The position numbers were made by a program, and so were the translations under genes. Under the pieces are notes generated by a model. The model was not told the origin of the DNA and searched no databases. It saw only the letters and a list, made by a program, of their open reading frames with translations. A DNA stretch of 64,000 bases, taken from the NCBI GenBank assembly GCA_010094045.1, contig ML986644.1, forward strand, positions 187,040 to 251,039, read 5' to 3'. This DNA comes from Lojkania enalia. Lineage: Eukaryota > Ascomycota > Dothideomycetes > Pleosporales. Below, piece by piece: positions 1-10,765 of the stretch. How positions within the stretch are numbered: the first letter of the stretch is position 1; each line of letters opens with the position of its first letter.

Positions 1-364
1 CGGCGTCCCTATGAATATAGCAATCGTGGATGCGGCATGCCATCTCGTGGCATTCTCGCGCATGGATGGCGCCAAGATCACATCCATCAATATTGCCATC
101 GATAAGGCATTCACGGCAGCGGGCCATCGCGCGCCGACGAGCATCTACAAGGAAAATGTGTGGCCAGGCGGACCCGCGTTTGGCATTTGGAATAGTAATG
201 GAGGCAGGTTCCTGACTATCGCAGGGGGCGTCCCTATTATGCAAGATGGGATTGTTGTCGGCGCTGTTGGGTGTTCGACAGGTACGCCGAGTCAGGACGA
301 AGACGTTGCAAAGAAGGGCGCTGAGGCTGTGGAGAAGACCTTAAAGGTCAAAGCCAATTTGTGA
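1..364 (+). CDS. HbpS/GlcG-like (heme-degrading domain family) protein, 3' part
   Basis: The reading frame is open from the window edge (codons start at base 2) to a stop at 364, so the 5' end lies outside. The visible 120 residues begin GVPMNIAIVDAACHLVAFSR, and further on carry the glycine-rich GGRFLTIAGGVPI and VVGAVGCSTGTPSQDEDVA segments. These are the hallmark blocks of the GlcG/HbpS family (Pfam Haem_degrading, formerly DUF336), which bind heme or small cofactors in bacteria; the role in fungi is unknown. The frame ends with a typical C-terminal helix (AKKGAEAVEKTLKVKANL). The in-frame ATG at 11 is internal to the domain and is not the start. Family assignment is confident; biological role is not. 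Confidence 0.82.
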   Translation, partial: GVPMNIAIVDAACHLVAFSRMDGAKITSINIAIDKAFTAAGHRAPTSIYKENVWPGGPAFGIWNSNGGRFLTIAGGVPIMQDGIVVGAVGCSTGTPSQDEDVAKKGAEAVEKTLKVKANL

Positions 365-1543
365 AGAGGAAGTTGTGGCACGTTGAAAGAGGAACGCCAA
401 TATTTGCATTGTGATGATTGCTCGCTTCGGGCTGAAGGATTGTTTCGTGACGCGTCCCGCAGATGTTGGTATGGCGAACTGCTGCTGGTGTAGCATGACG
501 TTTGGGGAAGCGAGGCACATTCTCTGTTGGAATACTCCTTCCAAAAGCATTTCAAGTTAGAATGCCACGTTACTGGTCTAAGAATCATTTTGGGCCGCAT
601 GGCATTTGTTGATCGTGTATAGCTAGGTGGATTAGACCTTGTAACAACAGTGAACGTCTTTAGGATAATGTACTCTCTCTAGGAAGAAATCATGCGAGCT
701 CCATTTCTAGTTGTATTAGATGAAATGAAGCATATATACAAGGATTCTGTGGTCAGTCCCACCGTAGCTAAATTGCTTGCAGCAGGATATACTTGATCGA
801 GGATACGGAGTTCAGCCTCGTCGAGAAATCGAGGAATGTATTTTGTACATCCTAGAAATTGTTCGCGGATTGTTCTGTAACCATCTATTAACCTTTAATG
901 GAACTATGAAGGCCTGGCCACTGGTCGTGTTCAGTAGCATCCCCCAACCGCATCTTCGATCGTTTCCCGTTATTAATAGCCTTATCATTAACTTATACAT
1001 CGAATTTCAGAGCCGAACAACGGATTGAAGTCCACATCAGCCTCTATGCATCTCGCTTAGGTTGTGCCTTCCTTAGCCCAGATCTTAATCTTTCGGATCC
1101 ACTGCGGGGGTGGAATCCTTGGGAAACACCAGAGCGCCCAAGCCTAACCTGAAACAATCGATCGTACAAAATCACTCCATCAAGCGATCATCCAACGGTT
1201 CGTTTCAGGAGCAGGAGGACTAAATGGGCCCCGCAAATTAAATCACTCCAGATGTTTAATTTACCACTTCAAAGCCTCCAATTCCTTTCACAATCAGTCC
1301 ATGCAATGTCACCGTGGAGTTTACTCATTCTTCGTGAGATCAACCTTGTCATCCACAATGATTCGATTTGCATGAGCGACTTTCAGGACCGAGTACGAAG
1401 GCCACATATCCGTCATATTCTCGTATGGATTAAGGAAAGATCAAGTATATAATGCAGGCAAGAGATCATATCGAACGAGTTTCAGTGCCAGCCATCCTCG
1501 CTCATTTGTTTATTGAATAGAACTTTGTTTTTTTCTTTGACAC
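365..1543. other. Intergenic region, no gene seen
   Basis: Only short unlinked reading frames without recognisable domains are present. The right-hand end serves as promoter for the GH71 gene. Confidence 0.6.
1446..1452 (+). promoter_or_regulatory. TATA box of the GH71 gene
   Basis: TATATAA lies 92 bp upstream of the GH71 start codon at 1544. Position and consensus fit a core promoter; not tested. Confidence 0.5.
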
Positions 1544-3129
1544 ATGCATTCGTTTCTTTCCTGGTCCTTGGCCATTGGACTGCTGGCAGTCTTGACCAGC
1601 GCCACTCCTTACAAACATTTCTCTCTAAACAAACGAAATGCCACCGAGCGTCTAGTGTTCGCCCACTTCATGGTAAAACTCTTGCAATTCCTTCTTCTAC
1701 CTAGTATGAAGCTGATTCCAATAGATGGGTATTGTGTCCAACCGCCAAAATGCTTCAGACTATGACAACGATATGAAGCTCGCCAAATCCGCTGGAATCG
1801 ATGCCTTTGCCCTAAACATCGGAACGGATAATTATACCGAGACCCAGCTTAACTTCGCGTACGCCTCTGCAGCGAAGAACAATATGTCGGTCTTTATCTC
1901 ATTTGACTTCAACTGGTTCTCTCCTTCAGCCGACGCTACTACGGTCGGAAAGCTGACCAAGGCTTTTGCTAGCAAGAAGGCCCAGCTAAAAGTCGACGGG
2001 AGAGTGTTCGTCTCGTCATTCGTGGGCAATGGTTTGGATGTCGAAGCTGTTCGTCAAGCTGCTGGAACGGAGATTTACTTCGCACCCAATTTCCGACCTA
2101 GCACTCCTCAGATTGCAAAGACTATTGACGGAGCATTGAACTGGGTAGCGTGGGACAGCAACGGTGAAAATAGGGCACCTAAGGGTGGCAAAAACGTGCC
2201 TGTTGCTAGTGGCGATGGTAATTATACCGCCTGGCTTGGGAGTGATAAGGGATACATTGCGCCGGTCTCTCCTTGTACGATAGAAGGCCTCACATTACTG
2301 TTCCGAAGGCATCTTGCTAACGAGCTGCAAAGGGTTCAACACACACTACGGCCCCGAAGTCAGCTATCCGAAGAATTGGGTCTTTCCCTCCGACCTACTC
2401 TGGTTCAATCGGTGGAACGAGATTTTAACCACCAACTCCACACCCCAATTTCTCGAGATCATTACCTGGAACGATTACGGTGAATCACATTATATCGGGC
2501 CTCTTTCCTCCAAGCACACCGACGATGGCAATTCCAAATGGGCAAATGATATGCCGCATACGGGCTGGCTCGAAATGGCCACACCATTCATCAAGGCCTA
2601 CAAAGAGGGCAAGAAGGAGCCAGTTATCACAGAAGAGAAATTGATCTACTGGTACAGGCCTACGCCGAAAACTGTGAAATGTAACGGAACAGATACGACA
2701 GGTAGCCCGCCGGATGGTGCAGAGACACTAGAAGATTCGGTTTTCGTTGTGGCGCTATTGAAAGATAAGGGCCAGATTACTGCCATATCGGGTATGAATT
2801 CGCAAACGTTCAATGCCACAGCTGGTGCCCAAGCGTTCAGAGTACCCATGGGCGTCGGCGCACAGACATTTAGCTTGAAGAGAAATGGGAAGACGATTAT
2901 GGAGGCAACAAGCCAGAGGGATATCCTCAATGAGTGTCCGTGTGGTATCTACAATTACAATGCCTATGTGGGCACTGTGCCAGCGAGCAACAAGGCGGAT
3001 GCTCTTGATGCGGACGGTTTGGCGGGCTTAATGAAGGGTCTGAATTCGAGTTGTTCTGCTACACCTTCACTTCCTATTCGCATGCCTGGCGCTACTGGAT
3101 CTACGAGGCCGTTGAGGGTAAGGTACTAG
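1544..3129 (+). CDS. Secreted GH71 alpha-1,3-glucanase (mutanase)
   Basis: Exons 1544..1672, 1725..2274 and 2333..3129 join to 491 residues. The 52-bp and 58-bp introns have GT-AG ends, and the second contains a GCTAAC branch site; it restores the frame so that a Trp codon is split across it (SPWFNTHYG). Residues 1-21 form a signal peptide. The family blocks follow: AHFMMGIVSNRQ, GIDAFALNIGTD, FISFDFNWF, then KNWVFPSDLLWFNRWNEI and ITWNDYGESHYIGP. These identify glycoside hydrolase family 71, which hydrolyses alpha-1,3-glucan of fungal cell walls, in wall remodelling or mycoparasitism. A beta-rich C-terminal region follows (about residues 340-480). The last residues after LKGLNSSCSATPSLP-like sequence are less typical, so the exact 3' end is slightly uncertain. 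Several N-glycosylation sequons occur. Confidence 0.9.
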
Positions 3130-4080
3130 ATGAACGTCTTGCTAGGTTTTCAGGTATATACATTTGGGATATAGAATTTTTATCATCTTCAATACACTTA
3201 GAACTCGTCTTATGGTGTATGGAAGTGGCATTTGCTCTAGATGCTACTATCATTTTTATTTTAGCATACGTCAATATACTAAGAAAGCTATTGCAAAAAA
3301 TCTACTATTAAACTTTAGATTATTGCCGTGTTAAAACCCCGACCGGACTAGCTAGCAGCTATGAATTTGAGCTCCTGATTTCCAACCGCGTGGCTAGGGA
3401 ACAAAGCTTAGCTACACTTCATTATATTTCCTCAAAGATAAACGATCTAAGGGAAGGCACTCACATGGAAATAGATAAAAGCTAAGCCAAAAGGGTTGCA
3501 TAACTACACGCCGCTAATCCCAATTTGGAAGATCTTGCGAAAGCCTCGCCACACGTATCTATCAGTGAAGTACACGCACGCATACGCCGAATACGGTCCA
3601 GACTACTGGAAACTTTGATAAAATGATCTATCTTCATCTAAGCATATTTTCTGATCTGAAACAGGCACTTCCGATGAGATTCTCAACCCTCTACTTGCTA
3701 TAGGTCGTTGGCTAGATTATACTCAACTGAACTATTTCCTGTATTCTATATAAACTCAAGATATTCCTCAAACCGTTCCGCATTCAGTGCATCGCACGAA
3801 AAGGTCTAGAAAAGATTGCCAAGGTAGGGCGTTTCTTGCCTGCGCCCCAAACACCAGTGGGGTCGTAAGCTTTACTGGATAAGGCATAGCGAAATCCTAT
3901 TCCAGGGTTATACGACGCGTTGCCCTAAAGCACACCCAGGGTTTTGGCACTGTGTTTAAGAAGGCTGTCGCCCGATCGAAGTCAGTGTTGATTTTTGGAT
4001 TGAAATAACGTCCTAAGAAAGATCACGGGATCCAATCTGACTATCCTTGAACTACACGATACCCCCCAGTTGACTTCATC
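3130..4080. other. Intergenic region, no gene seen
   Basis: AT-rich sequence with no supported gene; holds the GH71 3' untranslated region and the promoter of the next gene. Confidence 0.6.
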
Positions 4081-5617
4081 ATGACTGTTCGTGGGATTCA
4101 AGATAATGGGAGGAGCGAGAATGGGCAAGGTGCGTATTTATCGATACCGCGATGTTGAAGCAAGCGCTTATCTGAATAGATAATGATACTTCTTCCTTCT
4201 TGCATGTAGAAGAGACGATTAGCAACGCGGACTTGTATTCCGCTACACCTCCAGCATACGCATTATCCGCAGCCGAAGGAGAGATTTCTGTGGTTGCAGA
4301 AGCAATACGACCAGAAAAATCAGCAAGGCCAGGATCTTCAAATTTGAGACCCGAACTTGAGGCGACATCTACTCGAGACCCTGTTGGTCCATCATACTAC
4401 GAGCCAGTGCCGGGAGAAGCAAATCATGTATCATCACAACGCACCCCAACACAGACTCCGAATGATTCTCCCCCGGTATATTTCCAAGAACTAGCCGTCG
4501 AAGCAGCACAAGCGCATGTCAAGACATGCAGCATTCTCCAGGACCGGCCAGCAGCATGGCTAGTCAAGCGAAAGGAATTTGCCTTATCTCCCCTAGCAGC
4601 AACAGTGCTAGTCAAGGAGGGGCTAGTCCGAAGTAAAGATCTAGAATTGTATGTCTAGCTTTTAAACCTTTCCCTTCATAGGACTAATCTTTTCCTAGAA
4701 TTTCACAGTCAGCAGGCATGAAGCGAGATCCCACCGATCCCCTTTCAGCCGTTGCATTCGCAACATACGATACCGTTGGCGACGTGCTCCTAGGTCTAGT
4801 TGAGGGCCCAGTCGAAGCCTATCGCCAAGTCACACCCATGCTCTCGAAGAACGAGCAGAAGGAAGAAGGAAAAGAGGGCCAGGATCGCGCATTAGAGGAG
4901 GCGAATCTCGGACGACGGGAAAGCGTCCCAAATAGCATAGCATCAAGCCAGACCATCGCTCCCGGCAAATCTGCCAGCGAGCTTGGATTCTCCAGCATTG
5001 CCCAAGGCAAGAAGCCTGTTCAAAGTAAATCGTCTTCCAACGCAGCGAAGAATATTGCCATAGGCACGGGCAAGGGCCTTGGTCGGATCGTTGGCGCGGG
5101 CTTCAAGGCGCCTATGGCGTTCACCCATGGCCTAACGCGAGGCTTCCATAATGCGCCCAAGCTCTACGGAGATGAGGTTCGTGAATATGAAAATGTAACT
5201 GACCTGAAAAGTGGACTAGCTGTCAGTGCAAAGGGCTTTGGGCACGGCTTGAGTGACGGCATATCAGGCTTGTTTGTCAAGCCTATACAAGGGGCTCAGG
5301 AGAATGGGGTCTTGGGGGTCTTTACTGGGTTTGGAAAGGGGATTGGTGGAATTGTGTGTAAGCCTGCTGCAGGTATGAATGAATCTTGTTCTCATTAGAT
5401 GAATTCCTACTAATGGTTGCAAATAGGCGCTATTGGACTTGTGGGGTATAGTTCGATGGGCGTGTATAAAGAAATTAGGAAACTAAAGCCGGGAAATAAC
5501 TCTGAACTTGAGATTTTCAGGTTGCAGGGTGAGGTGGAGTATGAGCAGTCAGGTGACAAAGAGAGGTTGGCGATTGTGAAGAAGTGGTGTTTGATTTCTA
5601 TGCGACAGCATTCATGA
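4081..5617 (+). CDS. Stand-alone glycine-rich protein resembling the C-terminal tail of VPS13 / fungal GT28 sterol-glucosyltransferase-like proteins
   Basis: Exons 4081..4129, 4210..4648, 4699..5372 and 5427..5617 give 450 residues; all three introns preserve the frame with GT-AG ends. Residues about 1-130 are low-complexity and acidic/proline-rich. Around residues 280-405 lies the conserved part: GKGLGRIVGAGFKAPMAF, TRGFHNAPKLYGDEV, then SDGISGLFVKPIQGAQENG, GFGKGIGGIVCKPAAG and AIGLVGYSSMGVYKEI. Repeated G-x-x-x-KP-x-x-G helices like these end VPS13 lipid-transfer proteins and a group of fungal glycosyltransferase-28 proteins. Here no glycosyltransferase or lipid-channel domain precedes them; the gene is flanked by about 1 and 2.2 kb of non-coding DNA. 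A membrane- or lipid-droplet-binding role is inference. An ancestral split from, or truncation of, a larger gene is possible. Confidence 0.72.
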
Positions 5618-7866
5618 TGACAAGCGTTCATGAATTTGGTGAAAGTAGACGTCTGATTATTACGAACTTGATCCAAATGAGCGGCTCCTTGTCTCTTTCA
5701 CAAGTTTCAGCAGTGAGCTAGAATCGGCGCGGCTTTGGCCAATGTGGGTATGCCATGTTTTATTGAAAGTTTCCTCTAGTTTCCTGCTGGAAGTCTTTAT
5801 CTAAAAGGCTAAAGACATTGAAGTGCGTGGTGTTTGAATAACGAAGTCAAAATCCAGCAAGAGCAAGTGAAAAATTAATGGGCTGACTATTTGTTCCCAA
5901 TAAGCCCTCCCAGGGACTATTCAGAAAGTTCCAGCGTCTTTTCCATTTTGGTCAGTTCGTAGTAGCTTCAACGAGATAAGCAACCGTGAAGCCTCTGGGA
6001 TGAACAGCGGCCCCACTATCTTCCGTCCATCCGCCGTCCCGAAGCCGGGATGATGTGTGTCTGGAGTGTAGATTAACCGCGTGCATTGCGTCGTCCCATT
6101 TGCTGCAGGGAACCCAGAGGAAGAGGCTCTGGGCCCGAATGTGCGGGAGCAGCGTGTAAGACCAATTCTCATGGATAACTGATTGCCTTCTGAAGAGAAC
6201 CTTGTCTATGGGACAATGATGTGCTGAGGAACCGCAGAATTGGTTTCGAAGGGCAGATCAGTGCCGACCTGGGCTCCGAATCCTTTCGCCTTCGTAGAAT
6301 GTGCAGGTCGTTATGATTAGGGCATGTCTACTTTGAACCTTGATTTGAGTTCTCGAAAGGGCTTATCGAAGCCCCGTGATGTCAATTTCGAAGTTCTATA
6401 GCACGCATGTTGTATACTTAGGATTGGAGCGATAAGTACTGTGTAGATTGCAGAACGCTGGCGAGTAGTGCGACCATAGCCTGACTTACATCTATCAGGA
6501 AAAGCAACTACGAGTAGAAGAGCTGTGGTGTTGAGTGCGGCCAATTATATTTAATGACGTTATTGATTAGATGAAGTGGACAGGGATTATCCGTATCAGT
6601 GTGCTGACCCACATATCTGGAATACATATATTGATGACCGCGATATGGACCCTGTTGACCGAACACGAGGTCTCGATGCGCCGCAATGTCATTAGTTGCG
6701 GTAACATCCGAAACGGATTGTAGCTTACCGCTAGGCCGTCAGTGGCTGTGGTGGCCAAATGGGATCCGCTTCGACAATATTGGCATGAGATTTATGTGGT
6801 TTGAGAGCAGGGTCTGAGGACGATATGTGCTCCGCGAAGTTTGACAGAGTTATTAATCAAAATCTCAGTCAGTCTACTGGAACGGTTGTAGCCGTGAGAC
6901 ATGTCTGAGATTGCGCTGGGGTAGACACTGCCAGCCCCTCCCAAAGCAAACTTAAAGGAGACAATATATTTTTATTCCGAACATGAGTGCAAAGAGTAGC
7001 ACTAGAAATAGAACATTCTAGGATCCAATAGCCATCATGGCTAGTGTTTTTCCAACCACAGTCATTCCTTACCCGCTCGCAAGCAACAAGTCCTGCTAAA
7101 CATAGAAATCATATGGAAGGACTCTTGATCAAAAAAATGCCAGATCTTTTTGGAAAAAGGCAATCCCATTCATATTAACTTTGTGCCCTGATCCTAGCTA
7201 GATTGCTAGATACCCACGCCATAAGAATTTCCCGGAGCTGACATTTCCGTACGCTTGGATTGCGGATCAGGAATTAGTAGGCGAGCGATGACAATCCAGG
7301 ATTCTGGAAAATGCTCAATTTCCCCACGTGCGGCTTAGTATGCCCTCTCGGGTCCCCGCTTCTAGAATATTGCCTTTGGACCTAGTCACAGCTAAAGGTG
7401 ACACTTGCAATGTACCATACGTCGTCTTTACCATCCTGACAAGACTAACTCGAGTAAATGCCTGCTAGACTATGAATCCCCCTCAAATTCCCTATTTCGT
7501 TTGAAGAGCTCCAGTTGCTTTACTGGAAGCCCCCGAGTTGGTAAAGACTAAGTGCGAAGCATCTCAACCGTTGCTTGGTATGCACAGAAATCTATATTTC
7601 AAGCCACGCCGAGCATCATAGAGAGTTCGGGAAGTAGCACGGGGTAATGAATCATATATTGTGTTTAATTGTCAGGACCGGCTTTGTTGAACTTGAGTCC
7701 CTTGTCCGGATAATGAGGCTCTCAACTACCTCTCGGGGCTACATTGGCGAGATATATATAGGAGTAGAGTTTTACCTGCTAAAGGGCATCTTATATCCTT
7801 CTATACCAGTTCAGCTTTGCTTTCATTCAAGTAATTTTCCCGTTGTACTCACCACGAGAGACGAAT
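5618..7866. other. Long intergenic region, possibly with a decayed gene on the minus strand
   Basis: No intact gene is seen in 2.2 kb. On the minus strand about 6260-5920, protein-like sequence appears in two frames (FGAQVGTDLPFETNSAVPQ, then ENWSYTLLPHIRAQS) interrupted by stops. I cannot assign a family. The right end is promoter for the GH45 gene. Confidence 0.45.
7753..7760 (+). promoter_or_regulatory. TATA box of the GH45 gene
   Basis: TATATATA lies 114 bp upstream of the GH45 start codon at 7867. Confidence 0.5.
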
Positions 7867-9835
7867 ATGAAGGCATTGTCGCTTGCCTTGCTCTCCTGGA
7901 CGTTTCTTGGAGCAGTTCGAGCACGGAGTGCTGCGAAAGGAACTGGCTCTAGTACTAGAGGCTGGACATGTTGCAAGAACTCGTGCTCTTGGAGTAATAA
8001 AGCTCTAGTTGACAGCCCGGTCATTTCCTGCGACGCACAGGATAATCTTGGTATTAGCCCCGCAAGGCGTGATGGTTGCGAGAGCGGAGGTACGACGACA
8101 CAAATGGATAGCCTTGAAATTGGTTCTTACAAAGATTAGGCGGCTCTTTCGGTTGCTCCGATCTTAGCCCCTGGGCTACAAGCAATGAGCTAGCCTATGG
8201 ATTCGCAGGCGTGAATTTTGCGAACGTCAATGAGTCAGCCACTTGCTGCTCATGTTACTCGTACGTGCCTGTATCAATAAAACGTTTCTCGACTGATCAA
8301 TATCCAGGCTGACATTTACATCTGCACCTGTCAACGGAAAGAAAATGATAGTTCAAATTGTAACTAGTGCGCTCGATCTTGGTGATGAGCAGTTCGACAT
8401 AGCTATTCCTGGGGGTGGCCAAGGGTCTATAGGAGGGTATGTGAAACGACTACTCAACGCCTTGATGCTAAAGAATGTGATAGATGTACAAAGCAATTTG
8501 GTCGTAGTGATATCTGGGGTGCCACGTATGGGGGTATCTCACATCGTGACGAATGTAACGCCCTCCCAGATCCACTAAAAGCCGGATGTTATTGGCGATT
8601 CGACTGGTTCCGCAACGCAGATAATCCTAATGTGAACTGGGAACAGATCACTTGTCCTGAGCAACTGTCATATATTTCGGGTTGTAGGAGGAATGATGAT
8701 CCAATCTCTGGAAAAAGTACCTCCACTCCCACTCCCACACCCACGCCGACCAAATCTGCGCCTGTTTCGAGTGGAACCGTCCAGCCAGGTGGACAGTGCG
8801 GGGGAAGGAACTGTAAGTAGGCCCTACATGCAGGAATCAGACTCAGTTTGTGCATAGAACTAGGCTTTGACAATTCTGGCACAATTGCTAAGTTGATCTT
8901 GGATCCACCTTCGCCTCTCCGGGATATCTACTAACTATAATCCCATCTCTAGACAGAGGACCTACTGTGTGCGTCGGGGGTACAGTTTGCACATTTTTTG
9001 ACGAGGTAAGCTCCATAGAAGCTATGGGATTGCCATGTCTAACCATTTGGCAGGAAACGTACTACTGCCTCGTCGACCCTGCATCTACACGTACCACGCC
9101 AAAAACCACGACCCCGACGGCAGCTCCCACTATTGCACTCCCGTGGGATCAATGTGGCGGTTAGTAATGTCGTTAAATGGCAATTTTGTCGGGCGTAACG
9201 CTAAACTTACTCCTTAGGTCGAGGATATGCTGGACCAACCAAATGCAAAGACTCCGAATGCAAGAGCCTCGACGAATGTATGATTCAGCCCTCTTCTTCC
9301 GTTTCTTCTTATTAATGTTGATCAGGGTACTGGCAGTGCCAGCCAACCAGCGGGTACACGCCGCCGACATCATCAGCTCCCCCAGCTGTTTCGAGCAAGT
9401 CTCTAACAAGCACTCCGGGTGCTCCCGCATGGCCTGGGTGGCCAGTGTGGTCGTTCACCCGCCCGCACAGGACCTGGCCAGGAGAGCAGCCTCCACTACA
9501 GGCATCAACGACTAGGCCAGCTCAACCTGGATCGCCCACTACTCCGACAAAGCCTTCTACCCCAACTCCTACGATCGCGCAATTATTCGAGCAATGCGCA
9601 GGTATGTAATTTTCATTTTCGCTACTCAACTACGGACTACTGCTTGAGCGGCTCAAGGTTCTTCGTCATGCCTTTCAGAAGCTTAAGACCTTTGCTGACT
9701 GCAATGTCTTCTTTAGGGCTGACATGGTTTGGGCCTACCAGATGTGCCCAAGGCCTAAGCTGCGTCTACGTTGACGATTATTACTCGCAATGCCGAAAGC
9801 CATCGAAGAAGAGGAGCCTAAAGGTCCGCATTTGA
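7867..9835 (+). CDS. Secreted GH45 endoglucanase-like protein with three C-terminal CBM1 modules; catalytic base replaced
   Basis: Nine exons (7867..8089, 8140..8260, 8308..8436, 8484..8812, 8953..9005, 9054..9159, 9218..9277, 9326..9601, 9717..9835) give 471 residues with frame kept across eight GT-AG introns. Residues 1-20 are a signal peptide; about 28-235 are a GH45 subfamily-A domain with [48 protein letters not shown] and [15 protein letters not shown]. The proton-donor Asp (Asp121 of Humicola Cel45A) is D145 and the auxiliary Asp114 is D138. The nucleophile-activating Asp10 in the usual YWDCCK motif is Thr34 here (GWTCCK), and the preceding Tyr is Gly. A Thr/Pro linker leads to CBM1 modules at about 257-291, 314-346 and 425-459, each with four cysteines and aromatic cellulose-face residues. 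Substrate is inferred to be cellulose; catalysis may be lost or altered, giving an expansin-like binding/loosening role. Confidence 0.88.
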
Positions 9836-10765
9836 GACACTAAGGCGAAGAGAGGCCTAATCCTCGTTAGGATGGTCCTCTAAGAGACTTTTTATGCGTC
9901 TGTGAGATTTATAGAGGATCTGAAGAGGGTATGACAGTCGTGCGTAGATTTCGTGGAGTCAAGGGGGAGTTTCACGATACGATGGTGGTTGGGCTTTGCC
10001 GGTATTCAAGCTAATCTGTATTCGTAATGTCAATATTCTGAGGAGCAATAACATATGTTCATTTTGTTCTCATCTCACACCGTTCACACCACTGCATGGC
10101 TCCTTCACTCGTGTTTGAATCGTTTGCTTACTTTTTCATACTTCAATCAACAAGCTTGAGATGAAGGTCGGTTTGCATTAGCCAATCTATCTATCACGCT
10201 TGAGGCGGGAAAATGCATCCCTGTCGTCCAAGATCCCACTCCCCGGGCAGAATATATTGAATTTATCTCAACAGAAGCATCTTCCTCCAATAATATTGTG
10301 GTGTAACCGCACAAAGCATGAGACTCGTGTTCGCTTCGTGACTGCTCAAGCTTTTCGGGTTCCCGGGCCTTGGACAATCTAATTCGCCTAGTTTTAAGGG
10401 TTTCTCAAGATTTCACAATTGTTATGCTATTATCTACTAAGGACTTCGGTGTAAATCTCATAATAGGAAAGAACAAGTACAAAAATGGCAAATACAATGA
10501 ACAAGCTCACCTGAATAAATGGTCAAACATGTCTATCTTGGCTAAACGACTCAATTTCCTCGTGGTCGGTCATGCACATGCTATCCCGCTATCCTTCTTC
10601 TGACATTGTGGTGGCGAAAGCAAGTCTAGGATGGGTTTAAGGACCGTATTACTTGCATAGGAGGCCCAGCAAAGTTCAAATCCTTCAAACTTCGGCCTCG
10701 GAAGCATTCAAGTATAAAGGGTCGGGAAAATATTTGTGTGTTCGTCTAGGGCTTAATCGTAGGCC
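9836..10765. other. Intergenic region, no gene seen
   Basis: Short frames only; contains the tyrosinase promoter at its right end. Confidence 0.6.
10713..10718 (+). promoter_or_regulatory. TATA box of the tyrosinase gene
   Basis: TATAAA lies 53 bp upstream of the tyrosinase start codon at 10766. Confidence 0.5.

Noticed and set aside
2275..2332. Apparent frameshift in the GH71 gene
   Set aside because: The segment has GT and AG ends and a GCTAAC branch site, and its removal restores a conserved Trp-Phe; it is an intron.
8090..8483. Apparent stop codons and frame changes in the GH45 domain
   Set aside because: Introns at 8090-8139, 8261-8307 and 8437-8483 explain them, and the spliced protein matches GH45 throughout.
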